Part shown: piece by piece, positions 1 through 12,699 of the stretch
How the letters are laid out: every line of letters begins with the position of its first letter
How positions within the stretch are numbered: the first letter of the stretch is position 1
Assembly: GCA_027625915.1 (NCBI GenBank)
Contig: JANTQA010000047.1
Location: 3,286,001-3,350,000 of the forward strand
Direction: 5' to 3'
From: Anaeramoeba flamelloides
Taxonomy: Eukaryota; Metamonada; Anaeramoebidae
Length of the DNA stretch: 64,000 nt
Translations under genes and position numbers: made by a program
The notes under the pieces: generated by a model
Seen by the model: only the letters and a program-made list of their open reading frames with translations
Told to the model about the DNA's origin: nothing
The model's database searches: none

Positions 1-391
1 TTCTAATTCATCAGAAAAAAATTCACATTACCAATATTTTGAAAAAATAATTATTAGACCTCATCTTATTTTATATAAATATTCATTTTTTCAAATTTTT
101 AATAGTGTAATCACTAGAAAAAAATATAAAAAATGCTAAAAATTTAAAAACAAATTTTTACTAGAGTTTCCTATTAAAATGAATTTGTTTCAAAAAAAAA
201 TTGCTTTTTATAGTTTTTTTCAATTCAATTTTAAATTTATTAATTTTTTTAGAATGAAAAAAAAAAAAAAATTTTTTTAATCGTAAAAAACTTTGTTTTT
301 TTTTTCAAAAAAAAAATATTAGATAAATTACTCAATTAAAAATTTAATTTCATTATCTTCAAAATTTGATAATTTTAAAATATCCAATAAT
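1..391. other. AT-rich intergenic sequence, nothing recognised
   Basis: This stretch is low-complexity A/T-rich DNA with several homopolymer runs. No conserved reading frame, RNA gene or clear repeat is visible. Confidence 0.5.
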
Positions 392-472
392 TACTCATTA
401 GCTCAGCGGTAGAGCACCAAGATCTCAAAATTTGAAAAGTTTGTAGCCTGAGTTCGATTCCTGGAAAGATCA
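392..472 (+). tRNA. tRNA-like relic or tRNA-derived SINE head
   Basis: An internal Pol III A box, TAGCTCAGCGG, is seen at 399-409 with a paired D-arm (GCTC/GAGC). A B box, AGTTCGATTCC, follows at 451-461, and a T-run that could terminate Pol III starts near 487. The spacing between the boxes is about nine bases longer than a simple tRNA needs. The T-stem is imperfect, and the bases flanking the D- and T-arms do not form an acceptor stem. No convincing anticodon stem is visible. I infer a decayed tRNA or the head of a tRNA-derived SINE; a tRNA with an intron is less likely because the acceptor stem fails. Confidence 0.4.
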
Positions 473-1532
473 ATAAAATTAATAATTTTTTTTTTTTTTA
501 AATTTTTATATATAATTTGATCAATTAAAGTATATATGTTTGCTACCTGAATTTACCTTTAAATCTTTTCAAATATTTTTTTTCAAAAATAAAAATCTTC
601 TTTAGGTACCAAAATTCGGATAAATTCTGGTAACTAAGTAGTTTTTTCTGTGTGAGGAGTAGAAGATTTTAAATTATTTATATATAGTAAAACCTACAAT
701 TTTTTTTTTTTTTTTTTTTTTTTTCAAAAAAAAAAACTTTAAAATCCATTTTAATCTAACTGAGTCACTATATAAAAAATATAAAAACAATATAAATTTT
801 TCATTTTTTGGGGGATCTTGTATTTTTCGAATTATTACCCAAAATAGTTTTGAAAAATCACTATTGAAAAATTTGTATCTAAAAATCGATTTTGGGCAAT
901 ATCTCGAAAACTAGACGCCCAAGAGACTTCTAAACACCAAAAATCGAAATTTAAGAAAATTTTAAATTTGTTGAGCAAAAATTTTTTTTTTGATCCCATT
1001 TTTATATATACTCTTGTGTTAAAGCTATTTGGAATACTTATAATTAGAAAAATTTAAATTTCTGTTATTAATTTTTAGTTTTTCAAAAAAAAAAAAAACT
1101 AAAATAAAATGTAAAAATTTTTAATTCAGTTATTAGGAGAGTAAGGACAGTATATCAATTTGGGTGTTTTAATTTAAAGAAAACTGAATTACTCAAATCA
1201 TTTATTTAATCAAATATATCAATATTTAATTAAAGATTAGACGATATTTTAGTATAATATACTTACAAACAGATTAAAAAATTAAAATCAAAAAATAAAT
1301 AAAATTGATCAAGAAAAAATATAAAAAAAATAAATTATTTATTGATCGTATCTGTAACTTTTTATATAATTTCTTCTTCTTTACTTTGTTAATTTATTAA
1401 TTCAGAAGGTAAAAACTTTTTTTCAAAAACTTTATGATTTACAAATTACTTTTTATAGCAAAACAATTTCCAAAATGAAATTTACATCTTTTTCTACTTT
1501 TATTAATCTAATTATGGTTTTCATTTATAAAA
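473..1532. other. Intergenic, one unexplained inverted repeat
   Basis: No gene is visible. The segment at about 810-970 is more complex than its surroundings and contains a short inverted pair (TTACCCAAAAT near 835 and ATTTTGGGCAA near 890). It may be part of an old repeat, but I see no second copy in the window. Confidence 0.35.
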
Positions 1533-1731
1533 TATGACCAGTTCCACTTTTAAGGTACAAACTTACAACGAAATTTAATTAACAATAAAAATCCCAAATT
1601 CAAGACAAAATTCCGATTATATACAATAATTTGTAAAAAAAAAAATTTCCAAATTTTGTATTTTAATTTGGGATTTTTGTGTACCTTAAATTTCTTTGAA
1701 AGTTTATACATAATAAGTGGAACTGACTCTG
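1533..1731. mobile_element. MITE family A, copy 1 (degraded ends)
   Basis: About 195 bp with long inverted ends. The left end contains AGTTCCACTTTTAAGG and the right end AAGTGGAACTGACT. It matches the better-kept copy at 2603-2799 over its whole length. The outermost bases are diverged, so the flanking TA is only partly visible. There is no coding capacity. Terminal CAGT with a TA target suggests mobilisation by a Tc1/mariner-type transposase, which is inference. Confidence 0.7.
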
Positions 1732-2600
1732 TGTTGTTTTTTAAAAAATTCTTCATCAGAAATAAAGATTGATTTGTTTGTATTTATTTGATTTTATAAT
1801 TAAATATTTTTGATCATAATTGAAAAAAAAACATTCGGAATATTGATTGAAATTTTTCACATTATTTACTTCTTCTTTAACTTGGATCATTTTATAATTG
1901 TTATTTATTTTCAAGAATTCAATTCGTTTGATTTAATCTTTGAAGTAATATTCTTTGTTTTGGTTTGGTTTGATAAAAAATATTTGCAAAAAGAATTTTG
2001 AAAACAAATTTCTAAAAAAAAATGTTTTGTAAAATAAAGAAAAATAGTAATCTGGTTTTTATTTCAAGTCTAAAACTTGTTTGGACTAATATATATATTC
2101 AGAATATTAAGGATAAACATCTTTTAAAATATACTTTAACTGATTTTTTTTTATTTTTCATTCTTATTTTTAACAATTTTCTTGTGAAGGTGGTCTTTCT
2201 TATTTGGGATTTAAAAACCAAAAGATTGGTTTTACATACCTCTTCTGAGGTCCTTTTTTTTTCGTTTGTTCTATGATTCGTTTACAATCATTCTGATAAG
2301 TTCATTTTGAGATTTAAAATATAATTTAATAAAACTCAAAATAAAATTAAAAAAAAATAGTTCAAAAAATTTAAAAATTGAAATAGTCAACTCTGGATTA
2401 ATTTGAATCTTTTTCACAAATAGAACAACAAAATGTAATTTGGTTTACAAGTTTCTATTATCCTTGGCATTCCAAAAAATATTTTTTCAATAATCATTTT
2501 GTTATTAAAATATTGAAAATGGTAAAAGGCATCTACTTCCTTTATTAAAAATAATCAAATTAAAATATATTTCTTAAATTCTGATTTTTTTTTCTGGGTT
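1732..2600. other. Intergenic, short unconserved open frames only
   Basis: Two short plus-strand open frames (1810-2001 and 2022-2276) encode F/I/L-rich peptides of the kind expected by chance in AT-rich DNA. I see no motif, splice context or homology that would make them genes. Confidence 0.4.
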
Positions 2601-2801
2601 TACAGTCAGTTCAACTTTTAAGGCACAAACTTACAACGGAATTTAATTAACAAAAAACTCTCAAATTAAGACACAAAATTTGTAATTATCTTTTTTTACA
2701 ATTTATTTTACTAGAATCTGAATTTTGTGCCTTAATTTGAGATTTTAATTGTGCCTTAAATTTCGTTGAAAGTTTGTGCCTTAAAAGTGAAACTGACTGT
2801 A
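2601..2801. mobile_element. MITE family A, copy 2 (best preserved)
   Basis: A 197-bp element at 2603-2799 flanked by a TA dinucleotide on each side (2601-2602 and 2800-2801). The left end begins CAGTCAGTTCAACTTTTAAG, and the right end is its near-perfect inverse, ending AAACTGACTG. The two halves pair over most of their length, so the transcript would fold into one long hairpin. It carries no transposase and is non-autonomous. TA duplication and CAGT ends are the hallmark of Tc1/mariner MITEs. Confidence 0.85.
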
Positions 2802-4486
2802 TAAAAGTATTTTGGTAAATATTTTTAATTGAGTGATTCCCTTATTTTTTTAAGATTTTTTTTTTTAAGGGACTGGTCTCTATTATTATTCTTTTTTGAC
2901 CAATTTCTTAATAAAGATTCCTGATCTAGAAATCTGTTTAATATTGAAAAATAACAGGGGTTTTCAATTCTAAATAATTGGCAAAAATTTTTCGCAATCT
3001 CTTTCAAATTTAGGTAAAAAAATTCAAGTGGGATTAAATCTTTAAAAATTAACAATGAGAGACACTTCAAAATCTACATTTTTTAAAAAAATGATACTTC
3101 ACTGATTTAAATTAAAAATTGAGGGTTACTTTTGGGCACTTTTTCCTAAAAATGAACTCTTTATCATTATTGACTTTCGGAGATCTATAATATATTTCAT
3201 GTTGATTTATTTTGGATTGGAGCTAGTGATAGGAAAAATTTCTATTTTTTTTTTTTTTTTTTTTAGATTTGAATTTTTAGTTTGACTATTACTGTTGTCA
3301 AAAAGAAATCTGTCAAGTATAATCACACAGGTCTTAAATTCATCACATGTGTGTTTTTTTTTTTACTTGTTGCACCAATATAACATCTAATTGATTATTC
3401 AATAGTATAACGAAGGTTAAATCAGCTTTGAGGGTTCAACTCGTTTCTTTTTTGAAAATTTGAAATATGAATAGAATTTGTATGTAATTTTTCTACTTTT
3501 GAAGAAAATATTTTGAAAATTTTATCTATTATTTTCAAAAATTTTTAAATATAATTTCTTTTAATTTTAGGAATTTCTTTTTTGATAATAGAACAAAATG
3601 AAAACAAGGTCATATTTAGTTATTGATTATTGACGATTTCTTTTTTTATCTTTAATATTGTAAGGGTTCTAAAAAAAAAAAAACATTACTTTTTTTTATA
3701 AACATAGTCGACACTTATCTGAATGGGGTTATTTCAAAACAAGGAATTACAAATAAAATAAAATAGAAATTCTAAACCAAATTTGAATAAAAAGGTTCCA
3801 AATCTCTAATGTTTTCTTTTTTTAATTGACTTCCCATTATTAAAATTATTGCTTAAAAACTCGATTTGATTCATTTAATTATGTTGAATCTATCTATCTT
3901 TGTATGTATTACTTCAAATAAAATTACCAATCTGGGTAATAATGAAACAGTTGGTAAACTAAAGTAAATAAATATTTTTTGAACAAGAATGATGTGTCAT
4001 CATAAAAACAATAACCAAATATGAAAAAAAAATAATAAACTCTTTTTCAGAAAAAAATTGATTAAATTCAAGTGTACAGCTTCCTTTTTCAAACTTTTTG
4101 ATTCACTTTTTTAATTATCCCTCATAAAATCTTTTGAAAAGATTTGGTGTATCACTTTTTTAAGCTATCAATAAGGTCCTTCAATGTGTCATGATATATA
4201 CCTTACTTATTAAAGCTACTCTCCCTTTTTTTAAAACCATTTAAATTCCAACAGTTTTTTTTTAGTTATTTGTTTTAAACATGCAAAAGTTGAATATTTC
4301 TTAAAGGATTTCAATCTTGACCATTTCATTCCTTTGAAAGAACCATATTGTTTTACGAACACTTTATATAACAAACTCTCCATTATCCTTCACTTTACTT
4401 GAGATATACCAAACCTTCTCTATTCATTTTTTTTTACCTTTATCTTTATTTGAATACTTTATCTAACAAATCAAAAAAATCCTCTT
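2802..4486. other. Intergenic upstream of the PGM gene
   Basis: No conserved gene is seen. A minus-strand open frame at 2825-3070 (81 codons) has no recognisable motif. The last few hundred bases before 4487 presumably hold the PGM promoter and 5' UTR, but no specific element can be assigned. Confidence 0.4.
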
Positions 4487-7400
4487 ATGAGTGAAACAGT
4501 CATCTTAAAAGCAAAAGAATGGTTAAAAATTGACAGAAACGAAGAAACCAGAAAAGAAGTAGAAAAATTGCTTGAAGAAAATGATGAAACAAAATTAACA
4601 CAATTATTCGGTTCAAGACTCGAATTTGGAACAGCTGGACTTCGAGCACTCATGGGTGCTGGTTATACAAGAATGAATCACATTACTGTTCAACAAACAG
4701 CACAAGGTAAAATAAATAATCCAATAGAAGATTTCTTTTCTCCACTTTTTTTTTTTTTTGTTTTGTTTATGAAACTTTTTTCTTTTTTAAAAATAAACAA
4801 AACAAATCTTAAAAACATCTCAAAACCATTCATTTCAAATTACCGTCATACAACATTACTTTAAAAGGATGGTCTGAATATCTTCTTTCAACAATGGACA
4901 ATGATCAAATCAAAAAAAGAGGGATTGTAATTGGTTATGACCATCGTTACCATTCAAAGGAATTTGCAGATATTACTGCCAATGTTTTCATGTTGAAAGG
5001 ATTTAAAGTTTATTTATTCAATGTTATTGTACCAACTCCTTTAGTTAGTTACGCTATAAGAAGCCTGAATGCTGCTGGTGGTGTGATGATTACTCCTTCG
5101 TATGTATTTTTTTTTTATTGTATTTTTTTTTTTTGTTAAAATTTGGTCGACGATAATTGAACGATCCCTCAAAATTAACAAAGTGATAAGGTCTTTTGAT
5201 TTTCTTTTTTATTTATTATTTGGGGTTATTGGTATTTTGGTGCTTGCTTTGTATGATTTTAGTTACAAAATCAATGCTTTATTTCTAAAAAAAGCAAATT
5301 ATAAAAATACAACAAAAAACAATTTTCAAAAATTTTATATCTCAGAAAAAAAGGAAAAAGGGTTAAAAAACCCATTTAGAAAAGAACTTTTCTTTTCTTA
5401 ACGACTACATTTCGGATTTGTCAAATAGCATAAACACCTTTGATCCAATATCATTTAAAATGAGAACTCAGGATCTTCAAAATATTCTCCAATATGGATC
5501 AAAAATTGCATTTTATAATTTTTTTAATGAAAAGTGAAAAAGAAAGTTTGAGATACCTAAACTCAAATAGACTTGCTAAGAAAGGTGAAAATAAAAAAGA
5601 AAAACAACAGAGATTTCCAAACCTAAAAAAATGACGATAATTTCAAACATTTTCAATAAACAACTCTAACTTTAAAAGATCACATTATATATGATTTTTG
5701 ATCATTGAATTATAAGATTATTCTGTGTCTCCATAAACCATATTAATTCCGATAAAAGAGTTGTGGTTTTCTCTTAATTTTTTAGATTTTGATTCTTTTT
5801 GTTGTTTCTTTAATTGAAGTTCACAAAAAAGCTTTTGAGATATAGTATCTCATCGATTTGATTTTTGAACAAAAAAGATCCTTACAAACATACAAAACAT
5901 CTTTTTTTATTTTTGTGTGATATTAATTTTTTTTTGTTTGTATTGTTTGTCTCAAAACCTAATTAGTTGGTATCAAGACAAATTGTTCCAGAGGTTGTGT
6001 GGGAAAGTTTTTTAGGGAATTTTTTATGAAAGGATCTTTTGGAAATTAAATTTGCAAAAGTTAGTAAAGTTTTTTTTTATTTTTAACACAAATATACAGT
6101 TTAAAAGAAAAAATGATCTTTTTAGGAAATGGGAATTTTGGTGGATTCGACACAATACCAAACCCACCTCCGTGTCTTTTTATCAAAATTTATCTTTGTA
6201 GGAAATAACAAAGGATTAGTCATCAAAAAATACAAATTTCCTACATGTTGACCCTTTAGAACAACTTTTAAAACCCTATTAATTGGCTTCCTATAAACTA
6301 TAAAAAATCATCGAAAATCTAGACAATAGACCAGGGTTCTAAAAATTGTTCTTCAGGGAAATTTTCTCAAAAAGTTGATTTTTTCCAATCCTCTTTTTCA
6401 TTTTTTGATACGAGGACATAGAAATCACAGAAATCACTGAAATCACAGAAACGAGAAACAAGGTCAAACAATTTTATTATAAATATTTCATTTTTTACTT
6501 CTGGATCTAAATGGACAAAACTTTTTGAGATTTACCAACCCCCTAAATACTGATGAGAGCATACATAATACCCATTTTCAATTTGAAACGTAGTTTTTAA
6601 CTCTGAATTATCACTTTAAGGGAGTAGAATTTTTTTAAAAATAAAATGAAATCCTTAAAAGATCCATAAAAAAATTTTTTTATGTAATTTATGTTTCGAC
6701 TTATGAAATCTATGAGTTAACCTCATTTAAGCAATTTATTAATTTGAGTTTCGTTTTTGAATTCCAAAATTTCACATATTACCAAAATAAAACTAAAAAA
6801 AGTAACACTATTATTTTCATTAAAAATTAAGTTAAATCTTGAAAATGGGTTTAACATATTTTTTGTTTTTATGTTGGAAAGTCTTGATTTTGAAGAGAAA
6901 ATTTATTATTTTGTTATTATTTTTTCATTATGAATATTCCAATTCGAATCTCAGCCAATAAAACTAATTGGGGTAAAGGTGATTAAATAAATCAGAAATT
7001 TGATAGAAGCTTAACAAAAGTTTATCAATGAAATTTGAGATCTATTAATTCAAAAAATTTTTTTATTCTTAAAAGTTTGAAAAAAGTCGTTTTTCTTGTT
7101 TTCAAAAAGAGAAAAAAATCTCAAAAAAAATGATCAATTTTGATAAAAATTTTTTTTCAAAAATTATTTGATCTAATTCACAAGAATCCTTAAAACAATT
7201 TAAATCATTTTTGTCAGAAAAAAAAAATTGATTTTTGCATTTTTTGGTTAAAATTAGCTAATTCAAAAATATCTTGATGAAAATTTTATTTTGAAAAAAT
7301 TAAATTTCATCTTATAACTAAAAACACAATTTCAAAAGTAAAATTTGTTAGTGACTTTAAAATTTTAATAGTTAAAACTATCCTTCATAAAATAATATAA

Positions 7401-10390
7401 ATATTTTTCAATTGGATTGAGTATATCAATTTTTTGGTTTATCCAAAAGAATTATCTCAAAAAAGAAAAAAACTTCTTTTATATTAATATTCCTGGCAAC
7501 CAAAGTAATGTTATTGTATAATGATGATGGAAATGGTAATAAACGGGGTAAAAACTTTTTATCATGCGAGAAAATAAACTGAATTAAATTGTTTTAAATT
7601 TCATAAAAAATGTAAAAAAAAATTGATCTATGTGAAAAAATTTTATTTTCTGGGTTTTTTAGTTGATCATAAATTTTTTGACACTTGGCATCTCCAAAAT
7701 TTGTAAGTGGAGAATATCTCGAATAACATATTTTAAATTTTTTCCTTTTTATACAAGAGCACTGATTACTTAATTTGAGTTTTTTTTTTGTTCTTTTTTG
7801 GCAGTTTTTATTACTTAAATCCAGATTTTGTTACTTTAATTTCAAATTAATTTTTATGCTTAACTTTATATTTATTTACTTTAAAGAATTTCAAGTCAAT
7901 AGAAACTAAAAACATTTTAATTTTTGATTTTTTTTTTCAAAATTTTTTCATTTGTAAAACCATTTTCTCCTTTCCAAATTCGAAATTTGCCTTTTTTTGT
8001 TCGAGAATTTCAAAATTTTGAATTTTCTTTTAATTCACAATCAATTAAATGGTTTATATTGGCTAATATACTGAATTTCAATTGTATCTTAATCCCAAAT
8101 TCACGAACTTTTTTATTTTATTTTTTTTTTTATTGATGAAGGGAGAGATCAAAGATCCTCTTACAGCCGTTAGGCTTTTTTTAGTTTCAGAAATAAACCG
8201 AAAATTTATTTTATTTTCAGTTAATTTCTGAAAATAAAAAAAACCTAGGCACTTCCGTTAGTTTTTCCAGAATTCAAAAGAATGGAGTAAAATCAAAATA
8301 TTTACCTCAATTCTTTTAAATTAAAAAAAAAACCTAGTCACTCTACGACACTCTACGGCATTTGACGTCACTCACTTGATTACAAATGGTAAATTAGCAA
8401 TTTAGATCATAAAGAAAAAAAAATATTTTGGAATTTGTAAAGTTCAAAGTTTTTTATTAGTCCAAAAAAAACAAAAAGAAAAATTAGAAAAAAAAAAAAA
8501 AACTTTGTTAAAAAACAAAAAAAAGGGTTTTTTCAAAGGCAGTTGGTTTAAAATTAAAAAAATAAACCAACAGCCCATTTTTATCAAAAACACCAAAAAA
8601 ACAGACACGATCCTTTTATTTAAAATTTTGTCATTTCATTATTTCTAAGAAATCGTGAATGCTTAGTTGAGAGGTAGTTGTTTAGTAGCTGCAATTTTTT
8701 TCTTTTTGATCGAATCTTTTTTGATCGTTCCAGTTTTTGTTTTTTTCTTTTCTTTTTATTTTCAAGTTTCCCAAACCGACAGTTTCTGTCCTTTGAGTAT
8801 TAGTAGGTAACCACTTGATTTTTCTCCTTAGTAACTCTTCTTCCCAATAAAAAGGAAATTCAACAAGGGAAAAAATAGAAAAAAATAAAAGTTTTTAATC
8901 TTGAGGCAATAATTTTCATCTGAATTGGTTTCATTCAACAAAATAGCAAACTGTTTTCTCTAATTTAATTAACTCTTCCTTGCCCAATTTCTGAAAAATA
9001 ATAATAATAACAAAACAAAATATAACAATTCACATTAACAATAAATAATTATCTAAATAGACATAATCCCAAAGAATATAATGGCTATAAAGTATACTGG
9101 GAAAATTCTGTTCAAATCATCCCCCCACACGATACAGGTATATCTCAAAAAATCAATGAAAATTTGGAATTACTTGATCTTGAGAAGGCATCAGAGGTGT
9201 CCAATGGATTATTATTTGATCCAATTAAAACAGATCAAGTTGATGAGCGATATTATAACGCCATTGACCAAGAAATGAAATCAAAATTGCTGGATAACAG
9301 CGAAAATACAAGCGAATTAAAAGTTATATATACTGCTATGCATGGTGTTGGCTATGAATGGATCAAAAGGGCGTTTCAAAAAATTGAATTTAACGGAATG
9401 ATTCCTGTTGAATCACAAGTCGAGCCTGATCCAGAATTCCCAACTGTGCCATTCCCAAACCCCGAGGAAAGGGGTGCACTTGATATTGCATTCAAAACAG
9501 GCGACGAAAAGGGATCGAATTTGATAATTGCCAATGACCCAGATGCTGACCGATTATGTGTTGCCGAGAAGACAGTGGGCTCTGAATCCAAATGGCATAA
9601 ATTCCATGGCAATGAAATCGGAATGCTATTTGGCTGGTGGCAATATAAAAAATACAAAAATAGTGAAAATAAAAAACCTGTCGCGATATTGAATTCAACA
9701 GTTTCATCAAAGATGGTCAGGGCACTTGCAGATAAAAATGGTTTCAAGTTTGAAGAAACTCTGACAGGATTTAAATGGCTTGGAAACAAGGCCATTGATC
9801 TTGAAAAGGAAGGCTACAAAGTACTTTTATGCTTTGAGGAAGCCATTGGTTATATGGTTGGATCGACAGTTTATGACAAAGATGGGATCTCCGCTGCAAT
9901 CGCACTTATCCAAATGGCACAATATCTCAAGAATAAAAATTTGACTCTCTTGCAACAATTTGAGAAATTGTGCCAAAAACTCGGAAATTTCCTTTACAAT
10001 AACTCTTACTTTTATTGCTATGATAAGGAAGTTATTGACTCAATCTTTAAAAAGATTAGAAATGACGGCAAGTACTTTGAAAAAATTGGCACATCAAAGA
10101 TAAAATCAATCAGGGATTTAACTACAGGCTTTGACAGCTCACAAAAGGATAATAAAGCCATACTACACGTGGATCCTAACAGCCAAATGATCACCTTCAC
10201 CTTTGAAAATGAATCAGTAATTACTTTGAGAACCAGTGGAACAGAACCAAAAATTAAATATTATATCGAATCATCTGGTAAAGAAACCTTAGAACAAGTT
10301 AGAATTAAATTAGATAAGCTAACACAAATGTTCATCGACACTTATTTAGAACCTGAAAAAAATAGCTTAGTACCTCCAAAAAAAAAATAA
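4487..10390 (+). CDS. PGM2: Phosphoglucomutase/phosphopentomutase, PGM2 type
   Basis: Alpha-D-phosphohexomutase family enzyme that interconverts 1- and 6-phosphosugars (or ribose/deoxyribose 1- and 5-phosphates) in the cytosol through a phosphoserine. Exons are 4487-4706, 4868-5099 and 9061-10390. Phases agree and give 593 residues, against about 610-620 in animals and yeast. Seen motifs: catalytic TPSHNPK with Ser151, metal loop DPDADR at 310-315, sugar loop with GFKWLGNK near 387 and CFEEAIG at 408-414, and phosphate loop RTSGTEPK at 541-548. The active-site serine codon is split by intron 2 (TC|A), so the gene cannot be read without splicing across 3961 nt. The start is the only Met before the conserved region (FGTAGLRALMG). 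The split SHNPKEYNGYKVYW context resembles PGM2 rather than PGM1; the preferred substrate is not decidable from sequence. Confidence 0.95.
6945..7750. repeat. Dispersed repeat LDR-2, copy 1
   Basis: From about 7130 to 7750 this aligns by eye, in the same orientation, with about 61690-62310. Shared landmarks include TTAATATTCCTG, GGAAATGGTAATAAAC and the terminal AATAACATATTTT. The part at 6945-7055 also matches about 35165-35275 in inverse orientation. I see no coding frame or clear terminal repeats. It is probably a non-autonomous or decayed transposable element. Confidence 0.65.
8166..8366 (-). repeat. Double foldback element, copy 1
   Basis: Two adjacent hairpins. One has arms around TTTCAGAAATAAA (8185-8250); the other has arms around TTCCAGAATTCAAAAGAAT (8265-8320). 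They are bounded by CCTAG motifs and a CACTCTACG-type end. The order is the exact reverse of the copy at 48719-48925, so this copy lies in inverse orientation. There is no coding capacity. Confidence 0.7.
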
Positions 10391-12215
10391 GTTTTTTTTT
10401 TAGTTTTAAAAATTTAATTATTACTTTCATATATTTTTTCTTTTGTCCTCCATATTTTTTTACTTTTGTTTAGTTATAATTTATATTTTATTTATTTCCA
10501 TTTTACTTTTTTTTAGTATTAATTTATCATTTTAGGATATTTTTCAAAGTTTATTATTATTTTTTTTACTACTTATCTTTTCAAAATAAACAAAAATAAA
10601 ATGAACCGTACTTGATTTGTAAATATTTTTTTTTCCATTTTTAAATATAAATTTTTTAAAATTTTGGTGTTGTACAGAAATTTCTACTAAGGTGTGGATT
10701 GCCAAACATTTGGTAAATATTGTACAACCAATTAATTGAAAAGAAATGTAAAATTTTTTTAAAACTAAACTCAAAATGTTTTTAAAATAATTAATTATTG
10801 AAATGAGAATTTTATATTCATTGATTTAGGATTCAATTAAAAAATTAAATTAAAAGTTAAATAATAAAAATATTTCAATTAGATTATTATTTATAAGTAG
10901 GAATTGATGTTTAACAGGGAGATCCATTATTTCGTTTTTTATTTGCTTTTATTTCTTTTTTTTTGATTGAAAAAATAAAAAACTTAGCTATAAATGTGAA
11001 AATGTTTGCAGTGGTTTTGATATTTATAATGAAAGAATTAATTATAGAAATTAATAAATAAATTAATTAAATATATATATATATATAAATATAATCAAAG
11101 ATTTTGGTATTAAACTCAAAAATGTTACAAGTCAGAAAACCTTAAAACCAAAAGTAATTTTTATATCTTGGTATTTGATTAGTTATAAAAAAACTCATCT
11201 AAAATTGTAACTTTTAAAAAGATCAATAATAGTTTTAAAAAAGTCTTTCATATTTTTATAGAGAGAATTTTTCTAATAATTATAAAATTAATTCTGTATT
11301 AGAGTTTTATATATTCAACTATTATATGGATTAGAAATATTTTGTTTTCGGCAAAAACAGATTTAAAAACCATTGGTATTCGGATCAATAAAGAAATAAC
11401 AGATTCATTATAAATATGTAAATACCACCCACGCACCTAGCGAGAATTATCTTTAAAACTGAAGCAAAAATTGATTTTGCAAGAATCACAATTTACAAAA
11501 GAAAATTTAAATTAAATAATAAATTTAAAATACTAAAGTTTTGATAAATTCATTGTATCTTCTTCCTTTTGAGGAAAAAAGAATCTGAAAAATTCTATTT
11601 GAAATTTCCAAAATAAAAGGATTAGAATCAATCAAAAAATGATAATTTGTGAATTAATTTATAAAAAATAGTCCAAGTTGGAAAGTAAAAAATTATTAAA
11701 ATTAATTGTGATATTGTGAAATATTAATAATCATCAGGTTGTAGATTTCTGTCCGGTGTAAAAGGTTTTTTTTATTAGATAATTGTTTTTTTTTTAGAAA
11801 ATCGATTGATATTCTAATTAAAGTAAATATTTAAAAATAAAAAAAAAGTAAATATAAAAAATTGTTATAAAAAAAATTCAAATATCATTTTAAATTTAAG
11901 ATATTAAAAAACTTATGTAAACATATATTTCTATTTTATGGACGATGAATCATATTTTAATTCTATAATAAAAATTTCACCTAGATATCATTGAAAATTT
12001 GTTTATTTTCTATCGAATTGCCCAACCTATGAAAATAATAGTAAAATATTTTTTTTAAATTCTAAAAAATAAATATTTTGTACCTTATTCAAAAATAATA
12101 ATATTTTTAATATTAGGAAAAAAATATTAAATATATTTATTAATCCTAATAAATATCAAAAATATTTTTTTAGATTTTCAAAATAATTTATAAATTTAAT
12201 TTAAAGAAAAAGTAG
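10391..12215. other. Intergenic between PGM2 and Arp3, nothing recognised
   Basis: This is the 3' flank of PGM2, followed by A/T-rich DNA with a short (TA)n run near 11071. The genes on either side converge, so their 3' UTRs face this spacer. No conserved frame is seen. Confidence 0.5.
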
Positions 12216-12400
12216 GAAGTGTTCTAGAGTGTCTAGGTTTCCCAGAATTCAAAATAAATGTTAAAAAATAAAAGATTTTACTCAATTGTTTTAAATTCCG
12301 GAAAACTTAAAGGTGATTTTTTTGAATTTGTGATTTAAACAGAAAAATTTAAAAATTTTCTTTCAATTTCTCAAATACTAAAAAAACCTAATGATAAATA
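12216..12400 (+). repeat. Double foldback element, copy 2
   Basis: Begins GTGTTCTAGAGTGTCTAGG, then a hairpin with arms around CCAGAATTC, then a second hairpin whose right arm ends in AAAAAAACCTAATG. Order and orientation match 48719-48925. Arms are diverged, so this looks like an older copy. Confidence 0.65.
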
Positions 12401-12699
12401 AGAGAATTTAACACCAATTAAATCACAAAAGAAAAAGTTCATAGGATAACTTTTTTATTTTCAATTTTTTTTATTTTGATACTGAATTCATTTATAAATT
12501 TTCTTTTTTATAAGATCTATAATAAAAAGGTAAAAATGTGTTGTTCTAGTTATATTACAGTATAAAAGACCGTAAAAAATAAGTTGAAAACTAATGGAAT
12601 TTTCTTTGATATTCAATTGAAGATCAAAATTAACATTGTTGCTTTTCTTAATGTTTCAAAAGTCACTGATTTTGTTAATTTATAATAATATATAAATAT

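Larger units (their letters stand above)
5100..9060 (+). other. PGM2 intron 2, 3961 nt, repeat-bearing
   Basis: The donor is GTATGT after position 5099 and the acceptor ATAG ends at 9060. The protein is continuous across it (ITPS-HNPKEYNG), so no exon is missing. The intron holds one copy of the 0.6-0.8 kb dispersed repeat (about 6945-7750), a 120-bp segment near 7860-7990 that recurs in NF1 intron 2, and a double foldback element (8166-8366). The rest is low-complexity DNA. No nested gene is recognised. Confidence 0.85.

Noticed and set aside
1810-2276. Two consecutive plus-strand open frames as small membrane-protein genes
   Set aside because: Composition is F/I/L/K as expected from translated A/T-rich DNA; no conserved motif or supporting context.
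9164-9166. A separate gene starting inside PGM2 exon 3 at an alternative start
   Set aside because: The frame continues upstream without a stop to the acceptor at 9060 and supplies the catalytic SHNP motif, so this is internal to one gene.
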